Source: Bacteroidales bacterium UBA1237
Lineage (GTDB): Bacteria; Bacteroidota; Bacteroidia; Bacteroidales; UBA932
NCBI GenBank assembly: GCA_002308935.1
Contig: DBWN01000179.1
Location: 1-9,204, forward strand
Direction of reading: 5' to 3'
DNA: 9,204 nucleotides
The translations under genes and the position numbers were made by a program. The notes beneath the pieces were generated by a model. It made no database searches. It worked only from the letters and a program-made list of their open reading frames with translations, and had not been told where the DNA came from. Position 1 is the stretch's first letter. The number at the start of each line of letters is the position of its first letter. This document shows, piece after piece, positions 7,250 through 9,204 of this stretch.

Positions 7250-8638
7250 TCACCTGCTGATCACTCCGCTTCCGCAAAGTTCTCCGTCAGCGGAATACCA
7301 GGCCGCGAACTGTCCCGGAGTAATTCCCCTTTGGGGGCTGTCGAAAAGAACGAAAAGACCGCATTCCCTCATTATGAGGGTGGCCTCCTGCAGAGGCTGG
7401 CGGTAACGTACCCTTACACGGTAACGCCGTGTCTCCCCCGCCTTCATTCCGAGAGCGGGACGGATCCAGTGGATCTCGTCATTACGCACGACAAGGCAAC
7501 TTCTGGAGAGCCCCTTGTGGTCATGCCCTTGACCGACATATATGATGTTGCGGTCGACATCGGTATGCAGCACGAACACGGAATCCGAATGGCCTCCAAT
7601 CCCCAGGCCCTTCCTTTGTCCGATGGTGTAGAACTGGGCTCCGATATGGGTTCCGATTATCTTTCCCCAAGGGTTCTCTCTATAACGGGTCTTCTTTATG
7701 TGCTTCTTTCCGCTTCTGTAGGTTTCGGTGGTGAAAACTATGTCTTCGTATGTTATCGGAGTGCTCAGAGTCTCAAGATCCTCATCGCTCATCGCCGCAA
7801 CCTTAACCGGATCAAAATCATTTGAGCTGCCGGCCGAAGAGGAAGCCTTGTCCTCGGAGATATATCCCGTTATCATGTCCAGGGAAGCGCCTTCGGACAG
7901 CACCGAGGAAAGAATCTCCCTCTGGCGTTGATACAGGTCAGAGTCCTTGTAGTAGGCGTCATAGATTTCCACGACATTCCCTTCACGGGACTGGAGTTTC
8001 TGCTTGAGGAAAGTCGGGAGATCCACTTTGCCGACGAAACATATCCCTTGTGAATCCTTCTTTTCGGCTGAAGGGAGATCGGCCTTGCGGGCGATTTCAC
8101 GTACTTCGCTCTTCAGAAGGTGCCCTATGGGGAACATCGCTTTTGAAAGCTGCTCCTGGGAAAGTTGGCACAGGAAATAGCTCTGGTCCTTGCCGGGATC
8201 CGTTCCTGCGATGAGCTTGTAGGATTTACCGCCATCAGGTGAAGTGACTTCCTCTTTCATGCAGTAGTGGCCTGTAGCCACCATGTCAGCCCCCAATTTC
8301 TTGGCGGCATCAAGGAAAGCGTCGAACTTTATCTCCCTGTTGCAAAGGACATCCGGATTGGGAGTACGGCCTTTTGAATACTCATCGAACATGTAGTCCA
8401 CCACCCTTTTGCGGTAAGGTCCGCTCAGGTCCACGAAATAGAACTCGATGCCGATTTTCCTGGCGACGAGTTCAGCCACGAAACGGTCCTCCTCCCATTC
8501 GCAGTCTCCATGGAGAGTCGAATCGGCATCATGCCAGTTCTGCATGAACATGGCGAAAACGTCATACCCCTGCTGCTTGAGGAGGTATGCCGCCACTGAT
8601 GAATCCACTCCGCCGGAGAGTCCTACACAAATCTTCAT
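7250..8638 (-). CDS. mnmA: tRNA-specific 2-thiouridylase MnmA, with a large insertion
   Basis: MnmA activates U34 of tRNA for Lys, Glu and Gln with ATP and inserts sulfur to give 2-thiouridine in the cytoplasm. The N-terminal PP-loop ATP-binding motif is GLSGGVDSS (6-14). NPDVLCN holds the first catalytic Cys (Cys99) and DSQGICF the second (Cys200). ATGHY (121-125) and GKDQSYFL (149-156) are further family motifs. The central domain motif FYTIGQRKGLGIGG is at 336-349, and the C-terminal beta-barrel ends near 462. Usual family length is about 360-380 residues. The excess lies between VVEI (about 222-225) and GKIIGTH (about 325-331), roughly 100 residues containing a Ser-rich stretch near 266-272 and a basic stretch RSGKKHIKKTRYR. 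All catalytic residues are kept, so the enzyme should be active. The ATG at 8638 gives the normal N-terminus and lies 16 bases beyond the 3' end of the SRP RNA gene. Confidence 0.97.
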   Translation of the reverse strand: MKICVGLSGGVDSSVAAYLLKQQGYDVFAMFMQNWHDADSTLHGDCEWEEDRFVAELVARKIGIEFYFVDLSGPYRKRVVDYMFDEYSKGRTPNPDVLCNREIKFDAFLDAAKKLGADMVATGHYCMKEEVTSPDGGKSYKLIAGTDPGKDQSYFLCQLSQEQLSKAMFPIGHLLKSEVREIARKADLPSAEKKDSQGICFVGKVDLPTFLKQKLQSREGNVVEIYDAYYKDSDLYQRQREILSSVLSEGASLDMITGYISEDKASSSAGSSNDFDPVKVAAMSDEDLETLSTPITYEDIVFTTETYRSGKKHIKKTRYRENPWGKIIGTHIGAQFYTIGQRKGLGIGGHSDSVFVLHTDVDRNIIYVGQGHDHKGLSRSCLVVRNDEIHWIRPALGMKAGETRRYRVRVRYRQPLQEATLIMRECGLFVLFDSPQRGITPGQFAAWYSADGELCGSGVISR

Positions 8639-8640
8639 AC

Positions 8641-8654
8641 AAAAAACGAAAAAA
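8641..8654 (-). terminator. T-rich 3' flank of the SRP RNA gene
   Basis: Directly after the closing CTTTCCC of the SRP RNA, the minus strand reads six T, CG, then six T. Together with the 7-bp terminal helix (GGGAAAG/CTTTCCC) this could release RNA polymerase and define the 3' end. The second T-run ends two bases before the mnmA ATG, so any mnmA message that starts at the ffs promoter must read through it. Confidence 0.5.
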
Positions 8655-8751
8655 GGGAAAGCTTAGCACATCGCACCGCTACGACCTCCTACCCTTGCTA
8701 CCTTCCGGTCCTGGGGGAGTTTAGAGGGAGCTGGTCGTGTACGACTTTCCC
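8655..8751 (-). ncRNA. ffs: Small signal recognition particle RNA (4.5S type)
   Basis: The 97-nt RNA binds the Ffh protein to form the particle that targets nascent membrane and secreted proteins. On the minus strand the ends pair perfectly (GGGAAAG with CTTTCCC). An inner helix pairs ACGACC with GGTCGT. The apex carries the hallmark CCAGG-ACC-GGAA-GGT-AGCAAGG: a GGAA tetraloop on a three-pair stem flanked by the conserved asymmetric internal loop recognised by Ffh. The length and lack of an Alu domain mark the short bacterial type. A consensus promoter lies just upstream (8757-8788). The ends are inferred from the closing helix and could differ by a few bases. Confidence 0.95.
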
Positions 8752-8756
8752 GACTG

Positions 8757-8788
8757 CAAATGTATGCATTTTTTGGATAGTTTACAAA
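8757..8788 (-). promoter_or_regulatory. Consensus Bacteroidetes promoter of ffs
   Basis: On the minus strand TTTG (8785-8788) is followed by exactly 20 bases and TACATTTG (8757-8764), a full match to TTTG-N20-TAnnTTTG. The first G of the SRP RNA (8751) lies six bases past the -7 box, which agrees with the expected transcription start. Confidence 0.9.
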
Positions 8789-8802
8789 AATGGGCGGAAA
8801 TA

Positions 8803-8830
8803 ACTCCCGGAGGAGCCACTGGCTCGGAGT
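8803..8830 (-). terminator. Weak terminator-like hairpin after the dipeptidase gene
   Basis: GAGCC (8813-8817) pairs with GGCTC (8821-8825) around a three-base loop, and ACTCC (8803-8807) can pair with GGAGT (8826-8830) if five bases bulge out. On the minus strand it is followed by TTATTT. It sits ten bases past the dipeptidase stop and before the ffs promoter, so ending that transcript is its likely role, but the U-tract is poor. Confidence 0.4.
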
Positions 8831-8839
8831 CCGAAACCG

Positions 8840-9204
8840 CTATTTGCTGACACGTGGCACGGATTCGGTCCTGACCGGGAACGTGAAATACGTATTCGGA
8901 TACGGCTCTCCTCTTAGAGTGAAGTGCCACCATTCCTTATCGTAAGGGATGAACCCCGCAGCCTTCATGGCATTTCTGAGGATGTGCCTGTTCTCCCGCT
9001 GTTGTGGCGTTATGCCATAGCAGTTGTAATGTGACCTCTCGCCCAGAAGGTCGAAAGTTCCTCCCATGTCCACTTCCTTGCCCGTAGCCATATCGAATAT
9101 GGTCAAATCCACTGTGCTCCCTCTGCTGTGTCCGGAATGCGATGCCAAATATCCCTTTATGAAAAGCAGACTTTTCGGAAGATCCGGATAGAAGTACTGT
9201 TTCA
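8840..9204 (-). CDS. VanX/DdpX-type D-alanyl-D-alanine dipeptidase (C-terminal part; 5' end outside window)
   Basis: The frame enters from the right edge and 120 residues are visible to the stop at 8840. It is a zinc peptidase of family M15D, which cleaves D-Ala-D-Ala. The pattern SGHSRGSTVDL supplies two zinc ligands (His25 and Asp32 of the visible part). DKEWWHF supplies the catalytic Glu (Glu90) and the third zinc ligand (His93). MGGTFDLLGERSH and LRGEPYPNTYFTFPV also match the family's C-terminal half closely. The usual SxHxxGxAxD pattern has Thr in place of Ala. No vanA- or vanH-like ligase or dehydrogenase is visible, so a role in peptidoglycan dipeptide turnover is more likely than glycopeptide resistance. 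Any signal peptide would be outside the window. A TTG at 9148 lies inside conserved sequence and is not the true start. Confidence 0.93.
   Translation of the reverse strand, partial: KQYFYPDLPKSLLFIKGYLASHSGHSRGSTVDLTIFDMATGKEVDMGGTFDLLGERSHYNCYGITPQQRENRHILRNAMKAAGFIPYDKEWWHFTLRGEPYPNTYFTFPVRTESVPRVSK

Noticed and set aside
7161..7406. Plus-strand open frame of 81 codons after the esterase
   Set aside because: It runs through the strong hairpin and into the antisense of the mnmA 3' end, with no domain.
8840..9204. Part of a vancomycin-resistance cluster
   Set aside because: Only the dipeptidase is present; VanX-like enzymes also occur as housekeeping proteins, and nothing else in the window relates to D-Ala-D-Lac synthesis.

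Overview
The window most likely comes from a member of the Bacteroidota, probably Bacteroidales. The evidence is a set of promoters of the Bacteroidetes primary-sigma type (TTTG, about 20 bases, TAnnTTTG), the lack of Shine-Dalgarno sequences before the genes, a small SRP RNA whose own promoter fits that consensus exactly, and the character of the AraC regulator, EFR1 ferredoxin and lipoprotein esterase. Genus cannot be fixed from the sequence. I see no insertion sequence, integrase, tRNA, CRISPR array or rRNA.

Left part (1-3836, minus strand): one reading frame stays open for at least 1278 codons and runs off the left edge. It encodes a very large, mostly alpha-helical protein with no signal peptide. 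A strongly basic amphipathic helix lies near residue 780, a charged Gly/Lys/Asp/Ser-rich linker spans about 1013-1075, and a glycine- and aromatic-rich, probably beta-structured region follows. I do not recognise its family with confidence. It is the least explained object in the window. A near-consensus promoter sits just upstream, giving a predicted leader of about 15 nt.

Middle part (3837-7156): an AT-rich intergenic stretch with a perfect 12-bp palindrome comes first, followed by the terminator of an AraC-family regulator (minus strand, 298 aa). The regulator is divergent from a flavodoxin/2[4Fe-4S] EFR1-type protein with a twin-arginine leader, which is followed by a lipoprotein-type alpha/beta hydrolase of the carbohydrate-esterase kind. 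The divergent intergenic region holds a 10-bp direct repeat with a 19-bp period that overlaps the regulator's probable promoter and lies upstream of the ferredoxin promoter. This suggests a regulator that controls itself and activates the exported redox protein and perhaps the esterase.

Right part (7157-9204): a strong hairpin separates the esterase from the convergent mnmA gene (tRNA U34 2-thiolation), which carries a roughly 100-residue insertion compared with the usual family length. Directly upstream of mnmA, on the same strand with only 16 bases between them, is the 97-nt small SRP RNA gene (ffs) with its own consensus promoter and a T-rich 3' flank. Upstream of ffs, and cut by the right edge, is the C-terminal part of a VanX/DdpX-type D-Ala-D-Ala dipeptidase (M15D). 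These last genes are housekeeping functions: protein targeting, tRNA modification and peptidoglycan dipeptide turnover.
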